From NCBI GenBank assembly GCA_009773155.1, contig WOVA01000011.1:1-61351 (forward strand): 61,351 nt of DNA, given 5' to 3'. The position numbers and the translations under genes are program-made. Position 1 is the first letter of the stretch; the number at the start of each line of letters is the position of its first letter. The stretch is from Elusimicrobiota bacterium. GTDB lineage: Bacteria; Elusimicrobiota; Elusimicrobia; Elusimicrobiales; UBA9959. This document shows, in pieces, positions 24,134 through 33,171 of this stretch. The notes under the pieces were generated by a model that had not been told where the DNA came from, did no database searches, and was given only the letters and a program-made list of their open reading frames with translations.

Positions 24134-25131
24134 AGGCGCTGATCACCGGCGGCGGCGGCTTCCTGGGCGGGGCCATCGTCAGGCTGTTGCTGTCCAAGGG
24201 CGCGCGGGTGCGCGTCCTGGCGCGCGGCCATTACCCGGGGCTCGAAGCCCTGGGCGTCGAATGCCTGCGCGGCAGCGTGGCCGACCCGGCCGCCGCGGCG
24301 TCCGCCTGCGCCGGCCGCGACACCGTCTTCCATGCCGCCGCCAAAGTCGGCATGTGGGGCCGCTACGAAGATTTTTACCGGGACAATGTCGCCGGCACGG
24401 AGACGCTGCTCAAAGCGGCGCGCGCCGCGGGCGTGAAAAAGTTCATATTCACCAGCACGCCCAGCGTGGTCTATCCCGCCGGCGGGGCGGAAGTGGAAGG
24501 CTGGGATGAGAGCTCCCCCTATCCCGAAAAGTCCGAATCACATTACGCCGCCACCAAGGCGCTGGCGGAAAAAGCGGTCCTGGCCGCCAATGACGCCTCG
24601 TTCTCCACGGTCGCGCTGCGCCCCCATCTCGTCTGGGGCCCCGGCAGGGACCACATGGTCTCCACGATAATCGCCCGCGGCCGGGCGGGAAAACTGCGCC
24701 GCATCGGCTCTTTCAATAAATTAATAGATACCGCTTATATAGACGACGCGGCCGCCGCCCACCTGCTGGCGGCCGAAAGGCTGGCGCCGGGCGCGGCCTG
24801 CGCCGGCAAGGCTTACTTCATCAGCCAGGGCGACCCGCGCCCCAACTGGGATATAGTCGACATGATACTGGACGCGGCAGGCGCGCCGCCCGTGAAGAAG
24901 TCCGTCCCCTATCCCGCGGCCCTGGCCGCGGCGGCCGTCCTGGAGACGGCCTGGCGTCTCGCCGGCGCCAAGTCAGAACCGCCGATGACGCTGTTCGTCC
25001 TGCGCCAGCTGACCACCGCCCACTGGTTCGACATCTCCGCCGCCCGCCGCGACCTGGGCTATTCCCCCTCCGTCACCATAGAGGAAGGGATGCGCCGCCT
25101 GGCGGACTGGCTCCGCTCCGCCGGCGAATAA
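24130..25131 (+). CDS. oleD: OleD, NAD(P)H-dependent 2-alkyl-3-ketoacid reductase
   Basis: Extended short-chain dehydrogenase that reduces the OleA product to the 2-alkyl-3-hydroxy acid used by OleC. The 333-residue protein has an N-terminal Rossmann motif TGGGGFLGG (residues 6-14) and the catalytic pair Tyr139-Lys143 in YAATK, with a Ser/Thr-rich STPSVVY segment before it. The start overlaps the oleC stop (ATGA). It is the last gene of the seven-gene unit and is followed at once by a strong intrinsic terminator. Similar NAD-dependent sterol or sugar epimerases are alternatives, but the oleABC context is decisive. Confidence 0.92.
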   Translation: MKALITGGGGFLGGAIVRLLLSKGARVRVLARGHYPGLEALGVECLRGSVADPAAAASACAGRDTVFHAAAKVGMWGRYEDFYRDNVAGTETLLKAARAAGVKKFIFTSTPSVVYPAGGAEVEGWDESSPYPEKSESHYAATKALAEKAVLAANDASFSTVALRPHLVWGPGRDHMVSTIIARGRAGKLRRIGSFNKLIDTAYIDDAAAAHLLAAERLAPGAACAGKAYFISQGDPRPNWDIVDMILDAAGAPPVKKSVPYPAALAAAAVLETAWRLAGAKSEPPMTLFVLRQLTTAHWFDISAARRDLGYSPSVTIEEGMRRLADWLRSAGE

Positions 25132-25157
25132 AAAACCCGCCGGCGGGCGGGTTTTTT
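25131..25157 (+). terminator. intrinsic terminator closing the pfa-ole unit
   Basis: Stem AAACCCGCC / GGCGGGTTT with a 4-nt loop and a T6 tract, starting at the oleD stop codon. Confidence 0.9.
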
Positions 25158-25184
25158 GGGGCCACCATCCGGCATGGCGTCACC
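25158..25184. repeat. degenerate 27-bp palindrome, the only intergenic copy
   Basis: Reads GGGGCCACCAT, CCGGC, ATGGCGTCACC. Several arm positions have drifted relative to the perfect copies. It directly follows the oleD terminator. Confidence 0.75.
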
Positions 25185-25199
25185 GGCCGGAGCCATCCC

Positions 25200-25556
25200 T
25201 CAGTACAGCCCCTTTTCCTCCAGTTCGTCGTCGTCCATGCCGAAGTAATGCGCCAGCTCGTGCATGACGGTGTGGCGGATCTCCTCCTCCAGCTCGGCGC
25301 GGGTGGAGCACTCCGCCTCCAGGTTGTTCTTGAAAAGGGTGATCTTGTCGGGCATCGTGCCGCTGTAGCCGGTACCGCGGTCGGGCAGCGGAACGCCCTC
25401 GTAAAGCCCCAGCAGGCCGGGGCCGAACTCGCGGTCCTGCGCGCGGGTGGGCAGCGGCTTGAAGGCCAGCACCATATTGTCGAGCGCGTCTTTGAGCTTC
25501 GGGGGCAGCGACTTAACCGCTTCCGCCGCCACTTTCTCGAACTCTTTCACCGTCAT
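25200..25556 (-). CDS. small zincin-like metallopeptidase family protein
   Basis: A 118-residue single-domain protein with the zinc-binding motif HELAHYFGMDDDELEEKG near the C-terminus (HExxHxxGxxD). It matches the minimal metallopeptidase family often annotated PF06262/DUF1025, usually 110-130 residues long. The conserved FxPLPT and PDKITLFKNNLE segments are present. No signal peptide, so it is probably cytoplasmic. The substrate is unknown in this family. It lies 10 nt downstream of the ZupT gene on the same strand and is the last gene of the minus-strand block. Confidence 0.85.
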   Translation of the reverse strand: MTVKEFEKVAAEAVKSLPPKLKDALDNMVLAFKPLPTRAQDREFGPGLLGLYEGVPLPDRGTGYSGTMPDKITLFKNNLEAECSTRAELEEEIRHTVMHELAHYFGMDDDELEEKGLY

Positions 25557-25566
25557 AGGGCTGGGG

Positions 25567-26463
25567 TCACCGCATCAGCAGCAGGCTGAGCGCCATCACG
25601 GCCATGCCGGCCACGAGGCCGAAAATGCTGTCGTGCCCCTTGCCGTAGGCGCGGCTGGCGGGCAGCAGCTCGTCGACGCTGATATAGACCATGATGCCGG
25701 CCACGCCGGCGAAAAGCGCGCCCATTACCTGCGGCGGCACTACGCCGCCTTCGCCCAGGAAGAACAGCAGGCCGAAGTAGCCGGCCAGCGCGCCCACCGG
25801 TTCGGCGAGGCCGCTGAGGAACGAATAGATGAACGCCTTGCGCCTGTCGCCGGTAGCGTAGAAGATGGGGACCGAGACGCTGATGCCCTCCGGGATATTG
25901 TGCAGCGCCAGGGCCACGGCTATCGCCACGCCGAGGCCCGGGTCGTTGAGCGCGGCCAGGAAGGTAGCCAGCCCCTCGGGAAAATTGTGTATGGTTATCG
26001 CCAGCGCGGTGAAGAGGCCCATGCGCATGAGCTTTCCCTTGCGGATATGCTCGTGCGCGCCGGGCACCCCGGCGGCCGCGGCCTCGCGGCATTCCTTCGC
26101 CGTGGGGATATGCGCCCTGGGATCATGCAGCGGGGCCTCTTCGGCCTCGCTGTGCGTCTCGTGCGGATTTTCCGAAGATGGGATAAGATTGTCGATCAGG
26201 CCTATGAGCAGCATCCCGGCGAAGAAGGACCCCGCGTTGACCCAGTGGCCGGCGGGGTCGCCGTAGGCCTCGACCAGGGCCGAGGAACCCTTATGGAAGA
26301 TCTCAACGAAGGAGACGTAAAGCATGACGCCGGCGCTGAAGCCGGTGGAGACGGAGAGGAAGCGGTAGTTGGTCCTTTTGGCGGCGAAGGCGATGAGGCT
26401 GCCCACTCCGGTGGCCATGCCGGCGAAGAGCGTCAGACCGAAGGCGAACCAGACGTTCTCCAT
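25567..26463 (-). CDS. zupT: ZIP-family metal transporter ZupT
   Basis: Inner-membrane importer of zinc and related divalent metals. The 298-residue protein has about eight membrane helices. The metal-binding helices carry [10 protein letters not shown] and [12 protein letters not shown], the ZIP signature pair. The central cytoplasmic loop is long and rich in His and acidic residues ([15 protein letters not shown]), which makes the protein longer than the E. coli one (257). It lies 13 nt downstream of the TPR gene stop. Confidence 0.92.
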   Translation of the reverse strand: MENVWFAFGLTLFAGMATGVGSLIAFAAKRTNYRFLSVSTGFSAGVMLYVSFVEIFHKGSSALVEAYGDPAGHWVNAGSFFAGMLLIGLIDNLIPSSENPHETHSEAEEAPLHDPRAHIPTAKECREAAAAGVPGAHEHIRKGKLMRMGLFTALAITIHNFPEGLATFLAALNDPGLGVAIAVALALHNIPEGISVSVPIFYATGDRRKAFIYSFLSGLAEPVGALAGYFGLLFFLGEGGVVPPQVMGALFAGVAGIMVYISVDELLPASRAYGKGHDSIFGLVAGMAVMALSLLLMR

Positions 26464-26476
26464 GCGGGGCCCGGGC

Positions 26477-27667
26477 TCAGGGCGGGGGCAGCGAGCCGGG
26501 GAGGTCTGTCTGCCCGAAAGGGTTCTTGAAATAGGGTTTTATGTAATCCCCCATGCCCCATTCGTCCTTGTACGACAGGGCCTCCCGGTAGTACTCGCGG
26601 GACTTATCGCGCAGCCCCTGCAGGTCCAGCGCGTGGCCGGCGCGCACCACGGCCCAGACCGCCCAGCGGGTGGGGTGGGCGTCGGGGTCTTTCTTGAGCG
26701 TCTGCCGCGCGCGCAGGAATTTCTCCAGACCTTTCTGGTACTCGTGCCCCGCCAGGTAGATGCTGCCCAGCGCCACCAGAATGCGCGGCAGGTAATTCGG
26801 CCGGTATACGGGGTCGCCGCTTTCCAGGCGCTTGAGATAATCCTCGGCCGAGGCGCGGCTCTCGGCGTACTGCCTGTTCTCGAAAAGCGAGACTATCTCT
26901 ACGAAATGCATCTGCGCGTGGTCGGGGTACTTCGCCCTCAGCTCCCTGGACCACTTCACCGCCGTCTTAGGGTCGGCGTACCTGCTGCCGGTCTCCGTAT
27001 ATATCTCGATGAGGATGAGTTTGGCCGCGGTGGAGTTGAAATAACCTTTCTCGCGGCAGAGATTGAGGTATTTCAGCCCCTCTTCGGCGTCGCCTTTCAT
27101 GAAGAACTTAGCCAGGATCTTTACCGCTCCCGAAAGCGTCCCGGCGTAATACTCGTACATGCCCAGCCCCAGGTAGGCGTCGTAGAGTTCCGGGTCCAGG
27201 TCCAGCGCCTTGCGCGTATGGGACAGGGCCTTGCGGCCTTCGAAATAAGCCTTTATCCAGCGGTGCTGAAGGAGCGCCAGCCTGGCCCTGAGGCCGTGCA
27301 TGCCGCCGACGCACATATGGGCGTTGGCGTCGCCGGGGTGGCGCTTGAGCCATTTATCGCCGACGGCTATGGCTTTTTCGGTCAGCGCCTCGTACTCCTT
27401 GTCCAGGACGGGGTCGGACTCGTCCTCTAGGTATTCGAAATGGGCCCACTTGACCATAGCCAGGCCGAAATGGCCGAACGGGTGTTCCGGATACTTCTTC
27501 ACCGCCTCGTCGAAATGCTTCTGCGCCTCGGGCAGCGTCACCGCGTAGACCGCGTCGAGACCTTTTTTGGAAAGTTCGCGCAGTTCGGCCGGCAGCGGCT
27601 CATAGGCGGGTTTGGCGGCGGCGGCCGGGACGGCCAGCAGCGCGCAGAGAAAAAAAGATTTCATCAT
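26477..27667 (-). CDS. exported tetratricopeptide-repeat protein
   Basis: A 396-residue protein with an N-terminal signal peptide ([18 protein letters not shown]). Helical TPR-like repeats fill the rest, for example the block around [13 protein letters not shown], the block [16 protein letters not shown] and the block around [21 protein letters not shown]. It probably acts as a protein-interaction scaffold in the periplasm. No enzymatic motif is visible. It sits between serS and zupT on the same strand with an 8-nt gap after serS. Confidence 0.75.
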   Translation of the reverse strand: MMKSFFLCALLAVPAAAAKPAYEPLPAELRELSKKGLDAVYAVTLPEAQKHFDEAVKKYPEHPFGHFGLAMVKWAHFEYLEDESDPVLDKEYEALTEKAIAVGDKWLKRHPGDANAHMCVGGMHGLRARLALLQHRWIKAYFEGRKALSHTRKALDLDPELYDAYLGLGMYEYYAGTLSGAVKILAKFFMKGDAEEGLKYLNLCREKGYFNSTAAKLILIEIYTETGSRYADPKTAVKWSRELRAKYPDHAQMHFVEIVSLFENRQYAESRASAEDYLKRLESGDPVYRPNYLPRILVALGSIYLAGHEYQKGLEKFLRARQTLKKDPDAHPTRWAVWAVVRAGHALDLQGLRDKSREYYREALSYKDEWGMGDYIKPYFKNPFGQTDLPGSLPPP

Positions 27668-27674
27668 GGAGTCC

Positions 27675-28961
27675 TCACTTCCTGATAATATCGAAGCCGG
27701 TGTATTTCCGCAGCGCCTCGGGGACGGCTATGGAGCCGTCCCCGCGCTGGAAATTCTCCAGTATAGCCGCGAAGGTGCGTCCCACGGCGAGGCCAGAGCC
27801 GTTGAGCGTGTGGAAGAATTCGGTCTTTTTGCCGTCGGCGCGCTTGAACCGGGCGTTCATGCGGCGGGCCTGGAAATCCCGGCAGTTGGAGCACGACGAG
27901 ATCTCGCGGAAGCGGTCCTCGGAAGGCATCCAGACCTCTATATCGTAGGTCCTGGCGGCCGAGAAGCCCAGGTCGCCGGCGCAGAGCTCCAGCACCCGGT
28001 AGGGCAGGCCCAGCAATTCCAGCACTTTCGCGGCTTCGACGATCATCTCGTCGAGCGCGGCCATGGAATCCTCGGGGCGGCTCAGCCGGACCAGCTCGAC
28101 CTTGTTGAACTGGTGATTGCGGATGAGCCCGCGCGTATCCTTGCCGTAGGAGCCGGCCTCCTGCCTGAAGCAGGCCGTATAGGCGGTGAACTTTTTCGGC
28201 AGGTCGGTCTCTTTGAGCGTCTCGCCGCGGTACAGGTTGGCCAGCGGCACTTCGGCCGTGGGTATGAGATAGAGCGGCGGCTCGGACGACACCTTATAGA
28301 GGTCCTGTTCGAACTTGGGCAGCTGGCCGGTGCCGGTCAGGACCTCGGGCGTCACCAGGAACGGCGGGAAGATCTCGGTGTAACCGTGGCTGCCGGTATG
28401 CAGGTCCAGCATGAACTGTATCAGCGCGCGCTCCAGGCGGGCGCCGGCGCCGCGCAGCAGCGCGAAGCGCGAGCCGGAGAGCTTGGCGGCCGCGGCGAAA
28501 TCGAGTATGCCCAGCGTCTCGCCCAGGGCGTGATGGTCCAGCGGCTTAAAATCGAACTCGGCGCGGCGGGAAACGTCCTCGCGGACCAGGCGGTTATCCT
28601 CGGCGGAACGGCCCGGAGGCACTCCTTCGCAGGGGAGGTTAGGCATCGAGAGCATCAGGGCGCCCAGCTCTCCCTCGGCGGCGGCCAGGGATTCCTCGCC
28701 CGAGCGGAGCTTCTCTTTGAGGGCCTCCGCTTCGGCGACCGCGGCCGGGTCGGGCTGCGCGCCGGCGGCGCGGGCCTTGCCGATGACGGCGGAAAGTTCC
28801 TTGCGCCTGGCGCGCGCGGTTTCGACTTCCGCCAGCACGGCCCGGTAGGACGAATCCTTCTCCAGCGCTTCGTTCAGAAGGCGCAGGCCGGCCTCGCCGC
28901 GCGCGCCCATGGCGGCGCGGGCCTTGTCGGGATCGCAGCGGAGGGCCCTGATATCCAGCAT
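27675..28961 (-). CDS. serS: seryl-tRNA synthetase
   Basis: Class II aminoacyl-tRNA synthetase charging tRNA-Ser. The 428-residue protein begins MLDIRALRCDPDKARAAM, typical of the family. A charged coiled-coil arm (about residues 30-110) is followed by the catalytic domain with motif 2 (CFRQEAGSYGKDTRGLIRNHQF) and motif 3 (NGSGLAVGRTFAAILEN), and ends with GDGSIAVPEALRKYTG. Length is normal. The gene lies 5 nt after the small exported protein upstream. Confidence 0.97.
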   Translation of the reverse strand: MLDIRALRCDPDKARAAMGARGEAGLRLLNEALEKDSSYRAVLAEVETARARRKELSAVIGKARAAGAQPDPAAVAEAEALKEKLRSGEESLAAAEGELGALMLSMPNLPCEGVPPGRSAEDNRLVREDVSRRAEFDFKPLDHHALGETLGILDFAAAAKLSGSRFALLRGAGARLERALIQFMLDLHTGSHGYTEIFPPFLVTPEVLTGTGQLPKFEQDLYKVSSEPPLYLIPTAEVPLANLYRGETLKETDLPKKFTAYTACFRQEAGSYGKDTRGLIRNHQFNKVELVRLSRPEDSMAALDEMIVEAAKVLELLGLPYRVLELCAGDLGFSAARTYDIEVWMPSEDRFREISSCSNCRDFQARRMNARFKRADGKKTEFFHTLNGSGLAVGRTFAAILENFQRGDGSIAVPEALRKYTGFDIIRK

Positions 28962-28966
28962 TTACG

Positions 28967-29482
28967 CTATTGCGCCTCTTCGAAAGGTATCTCGAATTCC
29001 CTCACCAGCAGGGACAGGTCGTCGCCGGCGCGCGGCTCGCTCATGACCCGGAGCTTCAGCGCCTTCGGGCGGAAACCCGTGCCCCTCAGCCTGGTCAGTT
29101 GGGCGCCCAGGTTCGCCTGGTAGATGCTGATCTTCTGCTCGGAACGGGGGGCCAGGCGGGAGACGCGGGTCTCGCCGACGTGGAAGGGCACGGTCCAGAC
29201 TCCCTTACCTCCGGAGGAGGAAACGCTTATCGAAAAATCGTAGCGCAGCACCAGCCCCTCGACCGGGCTGGCGGCCGGGTTGGAGACGGTAAGCAGGACG
29301 CGGGGCCGGCCCTGCAGCGCGCCTGAGCCGGAAAATTTAAGCGACGATACATCCAGGTAAGGGAGCCTCTTCTGGCCGGCCGCCTTGGAAAGCTGCCAGA
29401 GCGCTCCGGTGACGGAAGGCTGGGCCGGCAGGTGCGGCGCCAGGAAAGTCATAAGAAGGATAAGCAGCGGCAGTCTTTTCAT
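28967..29482 (-). CDS. hypothetical exported protein
   Basis: I do not recognise this family. The 171-residue product starts MKRLPLLILLMTFLAPHLPAQ, a clear signal peptide; I chose ATG 29482 over 29542 because the longer frame only adds an Arg/Gly-rich stretch. AAGGA lies upstream of the chosen start. The mature part looks beta-rich, with alternating segments such as PRVLLTVSNPAASPVEGLVLRYDF and a VGETRVSRLAPRSEQKISIY stretch. This resembles a single immunoglobulin-like or FxLYD-type domain, but that is inference. It lies between the REC-CheC gene and serS. Confidence 0.65.
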   Translation of the reverse strand: MKRLPLLILLMTFLAPHLPAQPSVTGALWQLSKAAGQKRLPYLDVSSLKFSGSGALQGRPRVLLTVSNPAASPVEGLVLRYDFSISVSSSGGKGVWTVPFHVGETRVSRLAPRSEQKISIYQANLGAQLTRLRGTGFRPKALKLRVMSEPRAGDDLSLLVREFEIPFEEAQ

Positions 29483-29490
29483 ATCCGTCC

Positions 29491-30426
29491 TTATACCAGC
29501 CCGGCCCTGAGCTCTTCGCCCATTACCAGCAGCACCGAGCATTCAGCCTCTCCGTCGCGGCAGGAGAGAGTCAGCGTCACCCTCACCGCGGTATCGGCCG
29601 GGGCCGAGGGCAGGGATTCGCCGAAGGTCCCGGTTATGAAATCGAGCCCGCCCTGTATGCAGCGCGGCACGGAGGGCAGAAGCATCTCGCCCGTCCTGGC
29701 CGAGATCACCGAAAGGAAGGAGTTGAACAGGATATTGCCGACCTCGGAGATCAGCAGTTCCTCCGCCTTGTTCATGGCGCTCATCTTGACGAAGGAGTAG
29801 CCCAGAAAGCAGCGGGAGATGACCTCCACGTCGCCCGGGCGGAAAGTTATGAGCGAGCGCAGGGACCCCGGACCCGAGACGGTGAAAATAACGCCGGCGC
29901 CGTCCTGATCTCCGTCCGGCCTCAGGGCCCCGGCGCTGACGGCCACCTCGATGTCTTTCAGCGTCCATTTGCCGGAGGAGATGCGGGCGAGCTTGGCGAT
30001 GGAGCGGGCCACAGCCTCTTCCGCCAGTCCCCTCCAGGCGTCCGTACCGATGTTCGCGTTTTTTTTCATTTCTTTGGTCACCGAATCCATGAAAGCCCTG
30101 AGCTCCGCCATCGAGAAAGGCTTTCGCAGTATCCCTATCCCGCCCAGTTCCCGTATTCTGTCGTCCACTCCCGCCTGCTCCACGGCCGAGGCCACGGCGA
30201 CGAGCACCGACGGGAACTCGCGCCTCAGCGCCCCTATCAGTTCGAGGCCGTCCCGGCCCGGCATCACGAGGTCCACGAAGGCCAGGTCGGGGACGACCCG
30301 CCTGCAGGCGGCCAGCGCCGCGTCATAGTCCTGGGCCGTTTCCATCGCTTCATGGCCCTGGCTCTCCAGCGCGGTCTTAAGTATGCCGGCCGCCAACAGG
30401 TTGTCGTCTACTACCAGTATCTTCAT
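29491..30426 (-). CDS. response regulator receiver fused to a CheC/CheX-like domain
   Basis: A 311-residue two-domain protein. Residues 1-120 form a CheY-like receiver with the acidic pair Asp7-Asp8, phospho-acceptor Asp52 (FVDLVMPG) and Lys in LRKPFS. After a helical linker, residues 130-311 resemble CheC/CheX chemotaxis phosphatases, including an AEELLISEVGNILFNSF helix with the Glu...Asn phosphatase pattern. The protein may dephosphorylate its own or a partner receiver. No histidine kinase or chemotaxis gene is nearby, so the input is unknown. Confidence 0.82.
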   Translation of the reverse strand: MKILVVDDNLLAAGILKTALESQGHEAMETAQDYDAALAACRRVVPDLAFVDLVMPGRDGLELIGALRREFPSVLVAVASAVEQAGVDDRIRELGGIGILRKPFSMAELRAFMDSVTKEMKKNANIGTDAWRGLAEEAVARSIAKLARISSGKWTLKDIEVAVSAGALRPDGDQDGAGVIFTVSGPGSLRSLITFRPGDVEVISRCFLGYSFVKMSAMNKAEELLISEVGNILFNSFLSVISARTGEMLLPSVPRCIQGGLDFITGTFGESLPSAPADTAVRVTLTLSCRDGEAECSVLLVMGEELRAGLV

Positions 30427-30448
30427 CCGCCCCCCGGGTCGCTGAACC

Positions 30449-31654
30449 TCAGGCCTTTACGGCCGTCCGTCGCGCGGCGCCGGCGCCCAGCGCCCTGCGC
30501 TTGAGCTCGGCCGCCTTGTCGGTCCTCTCCCAGGAGAACTTCGCGTCGCTGCGGCCGAAATGGCCGTAGGCCGCGGTCCGCCTGAAGATGGGCGCGCGCA
30601 GACCGAGCGTCTTGATGATGCCGCGCGGCGTGAAGTCGAAGACCTTCAGCGCGGCTTCGGAGAGCTTCGCGTCGTCGATCAGGCCGGTGCCGTGGGTGTC
30701 CACGTAGAGGCCGACGGGCTCGGCCACGCCGATGGCGTAGGCGACCTGCAGCGTGCACTCGCGCGCCAGGCCGGCGGCCACGATGTTCTTGGCCGCGTAG
30801 CGGGCCATATAGGCCGCCGAGCGGTCCACCTTTGTCGGGTCCTTGCCGGAGAACGCGCCGCCGCCGTGCGGGGCCACGCCGCCGTAGGTGTCCACTATTA
30901 TCTTGCGGCCGGTGACGCCGGCGTCGCTCTGCGGGCCGCCGACCACGAACTTGCCGGTCGGGTTGATGAGGAACCGGGTGTTCTTGTCCAACAGTTTCTT
31001 GTCTATGACGGGCAGGATCACGCTCTCTATTATCTCGCGCCGGGACTTCTCGGTTATCTGGTGGCCGGTGGAGTCCAGGATTTCCTCGGTATGCTGGGAG
31101 GAGATAACGACGGTATCCACGCGCACGGGGCGGCCGTCGAAGTATTCCACGGTCACCTGGGACTTGCCGTCGGGGCCCAGGTAGGGCAGGATCTTCTTCT
31201 TGCGCACCTCGGCCAGGCGCATCGCGAGCTTCTGCGCCGTTATTATCGAGAGCGGCATCAGCTCGGGGGTCTCGTCGCAGGCGTAGCCGACCATCATGCC
31301 CTGGTCGCCGGCGCCGCCGGTGTCCACGCCCTGGGCGATGTCCGGGCTTTGGCGGCCTATAACGTTGAGCACCGCACAGGTCTCGTAGTTAAAGCCGTAC
31401 TTATTGTGGGTGTAGCCGATATCCTTTATGACGGAGCGGACCAGCGCGTCCACGTCGACATAGGTTTTGGTCGTTATCTCGCCCCCCACCATGACCATGC
31501 CGCGGGTGATGAAGGTCTCGCAGGCCACGCGGCCGGCCGGGTCCTTCTTCATTATTTCGTCGAGCACCGCGTCGGAGATCTGGTCGCAGACCTTGTCCGG
31601 GTGTCCCTCAGTCACCGACTCCGAAGTAACGTACCTCTTTCCCTTGTAGTTCAT
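30449..31654 (-). CDS. metK: S-adenosylmethionine synthetase
   Basis: Makes S-adenosylmethionine from methionine and ATP; this also supplies radical-SAM enzymes such as RimO. The 401-residue protein has the family motifs [28 protein letters not shown] and [19 protein letters not shown]. The C-terminus is slightly extended and basic ([19 protein letters not shown]). AAGGAG lies upstream of ATG 31654. The gap to the mutase gene is only 16 nt, so there is no room for a SAM riboswitch between them. Confidence 0.97.
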   Translation of the reverse strand: MNYKGKRYVTSESVTEGHPDKVCDQISDAVLDEIMKKDPAGRVACETFITRGMVMVGGEITTKTYVDVDALVRSVIKDIGYTHNKYGFNYETCAVLNVIGRQSPDIAQGVDTGGAGDQGMMVGYACDETPELMPLSIITAQKLAMRLAEVRKKKILPYLGPDGKSQVTVEYFDGRPVRVDTVVISSQHTEEILDSTGHQITEKSRREIIESVILPVIDKKLLDKNTRFLINPTGKFVVGGPQSDAGVTGRKIIVDTYGGVAPHGGGAFSGKDPTKVDRSAAYMARYAAKNIVAAGLARECTLQVAYAIGVAEPVGLYVDTHGTGLIDDAKLSEAALKVFDFTPRGIIKTLGLRAPIFRRTAAYGHFGRSDAKFSWERTDKAAELKRRALGAGAARRTAVKA

Positions 31655-31670
31655 CTCTTCTTTTTCTCCT

Positions 31671-33086
31671 TTATTTCCCCTCCACCAATCCCCTGGCGAA
31701 GGCCAAAAGCTTCTTGACGCCGTCGGCGGAAGGGGCCTCGGCGTAGGTGCGCAGCAGCGGCTCGGTGCCCGAGGGGCGCATCAGCAGCCAGCTGTCGTCC
31801 TCCAGGACTATCTTGAGCCCGTCGAGGGTGACAGCGTCCTGTATCTTCTTACCCATAACGGTCTTGGGCAGCTTCTTCCTGAGCTTGATCGCGAAGGAAT
31901 GCTTGTTCGTTATCGGTTTGTCCAGCCTGAAGTCCACGCGTTCGAAATGGGAGGTACCGTACTTCTTCTCTATGTCCCTGTACAGCTCGGAGATAGTCTT
32001 GCCGGTCCGCGCCGTCATGTCGGCGAAGGCCAGCGCGGTCAGCACGCCGTCCCGCTCGGGAAGACTGCCTTTCCAGGCGTAGCCGCCGGACTCCTCCGCG
32101 CCGAAGGAGACGTCCTCGGAGAGCATCTTCTCGGCTATGTACTTGAAGCCGACCGGGACCTCCTCGAACTGCAGGTTATGGGCGCGGGCGATGCGCTTGG
32201 TCAGGTAGCCCATGGACACGGCCTGGATGACCTTGCCGGTGAGCTTGTTGCGCTGCAGCAGGTACTCCAGCAGCATCGGGGCTATCTGGCAGGGGGTCAT
32301 GTAAACGCCCTTATCGCTGACCAGGGCGAAGCGGTCCGCGTCGCCGTCGAGGGCCACGCCCATCTTAGCCTTCTTCTCCTTCACGGTCTTGAGCAGCAGC
32401 TGCAGGTTGGACTCGACGGGCTCCGGCGAATGTATACCCGGAAAAAGGGGATCGTTCTCCTCGTGCAGACGGACGACGTTCTTCGCGCTGAAGACGTCGC
32501 CGGCCAGTTCCGCGCCGCAGCCGTACATGAAATCGACGACAACCGGCCCCTTCACCTTCTCGAAGAGCTTGGCGTAGGGCAGCCGGGAATTGAGGTAGGA
32601 GAGGTAGTCCTTCCTGAAGGACTTCTTCGGTACGCCGGCGGACTTCACCTTATGCGGGGAGGCTTTAAAAATATAGGTCTCCAGCTCGGCCGTGGCGGTG
32701 GGCGGAGCGGAACGGCCCCCCTGCTTCACCTTCACGCCGTTGTAGAAATACTTGTTATGGCTGGCGGTTATCATTATGCCGTAATCGAACTTCCCCGACG
32801 TGAGGAAGCTGACCGCGGGAGTGGGCAGCGGCGAGTCGGACAGCGTGCAGTCCACACCCTGCGAGGCCAGCACGTCGCCGAAGACCTCGGCGAAGCGGTC
32901 GGACATGAAGCGCCGGTCATAACCTATGACGACCTTCGCCCGCTCGTTGGTGCGCAGGTACTTGTAGGCGAGGAAATCGCTGAAGCCCTGCGCTATGCGG
33001 CGCAGCGCGTCGAAAGTGAAGTCCCTGGAAATGACGCCCCTGAAGCCGTCGGTTCCAAAGGATATGTTGTGTGAATTGGCGCTCAT
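31671..33086 (-). CDS. phosphoglucomutase/phosphomannomutase family phosphohexomutase
   Basis: Alpha-D-phosphohexomutase that moves phosphate between C1 and C6 of a hexose or hexosamine. The 471-residue protein has four domains: the N-terminal FGTDGFRGV, phosphoserine loop [11 protein letters not shown], metal loop [10 protein letters not shown], sugar-binding loop [10 protein letters not shown], and phosphate-binding [13 protein letters not shown] chose ATG 33086 over 33116 because GGAG precedes it and the family begins just before FGTDGFRG. Glucose-1-phosphate production would serve the glycogen/trehalose genes at 39-50 kb. Specificity cannot be read from the sequence. Confidence 0.93.
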   Translation of the reverse strand: MSANSHNISFGTDGFRGVISRDFTFDALRRIAQGFSDFLAYKYLRTNERAKVVIGYDRRFMSDRFAEVFGDVLASQGVDCTLSDSPLPTPAVSFLTSGKFDYGIMITASHNKYFYNGVKVKQGGRSAPPTATAELETYIFKASPHKVKSAGVPKKSFRKDYLSYLNSRLPYAKLFEKVKGPVVVDFMYGCGAELAGDVFSAKNVVRLHEENDPLFPGIHSPEPVESNLQLLLKTVKEKKAKMGVALDGDADRFALVSDKGVYMTPCQIAPMLLEYLLQRNKLTGKVIQAVSMGYLTKRIARAHNLQFEEVPVGFKYIAEKMLSEDVSFGAEESGGYAWKGSLPERDGVLTALAFADMTARTGKTISELYRDIEKKYGTSHFERVDFRLDKPITNKHSFAIKLRKKLPKTVMGKKIQDAVTLDGLKIVLEDDSWLLMRPSGTEPLLRTYAEAPSADGVKKLLAFARGLVEGK

Positions 33087-33171
33087 TGTTCGGCTCCGGG
33101 CGGGACTTTCCGGCAAAGGAGTGCCCCGCCATTATTAATAGAGATATATATGATAATAAATGGAGGGGCGG

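Noticed and set aside
27719-27742. GGGGACGGC / GCCGTCCCC inverted pair in serS
   Set aside because: It has the GGGGAC/GTCCCC ends, but the codons encode the conserved SerS motif GDGSIAVPEAL found in all bacteria, so it is coincidence and not an insertion.
31655-31670. SAM riboswitch before metK
   Set aside because: Only 16 nt separate metK from the mutase gene, too short for any SAM aptamer.
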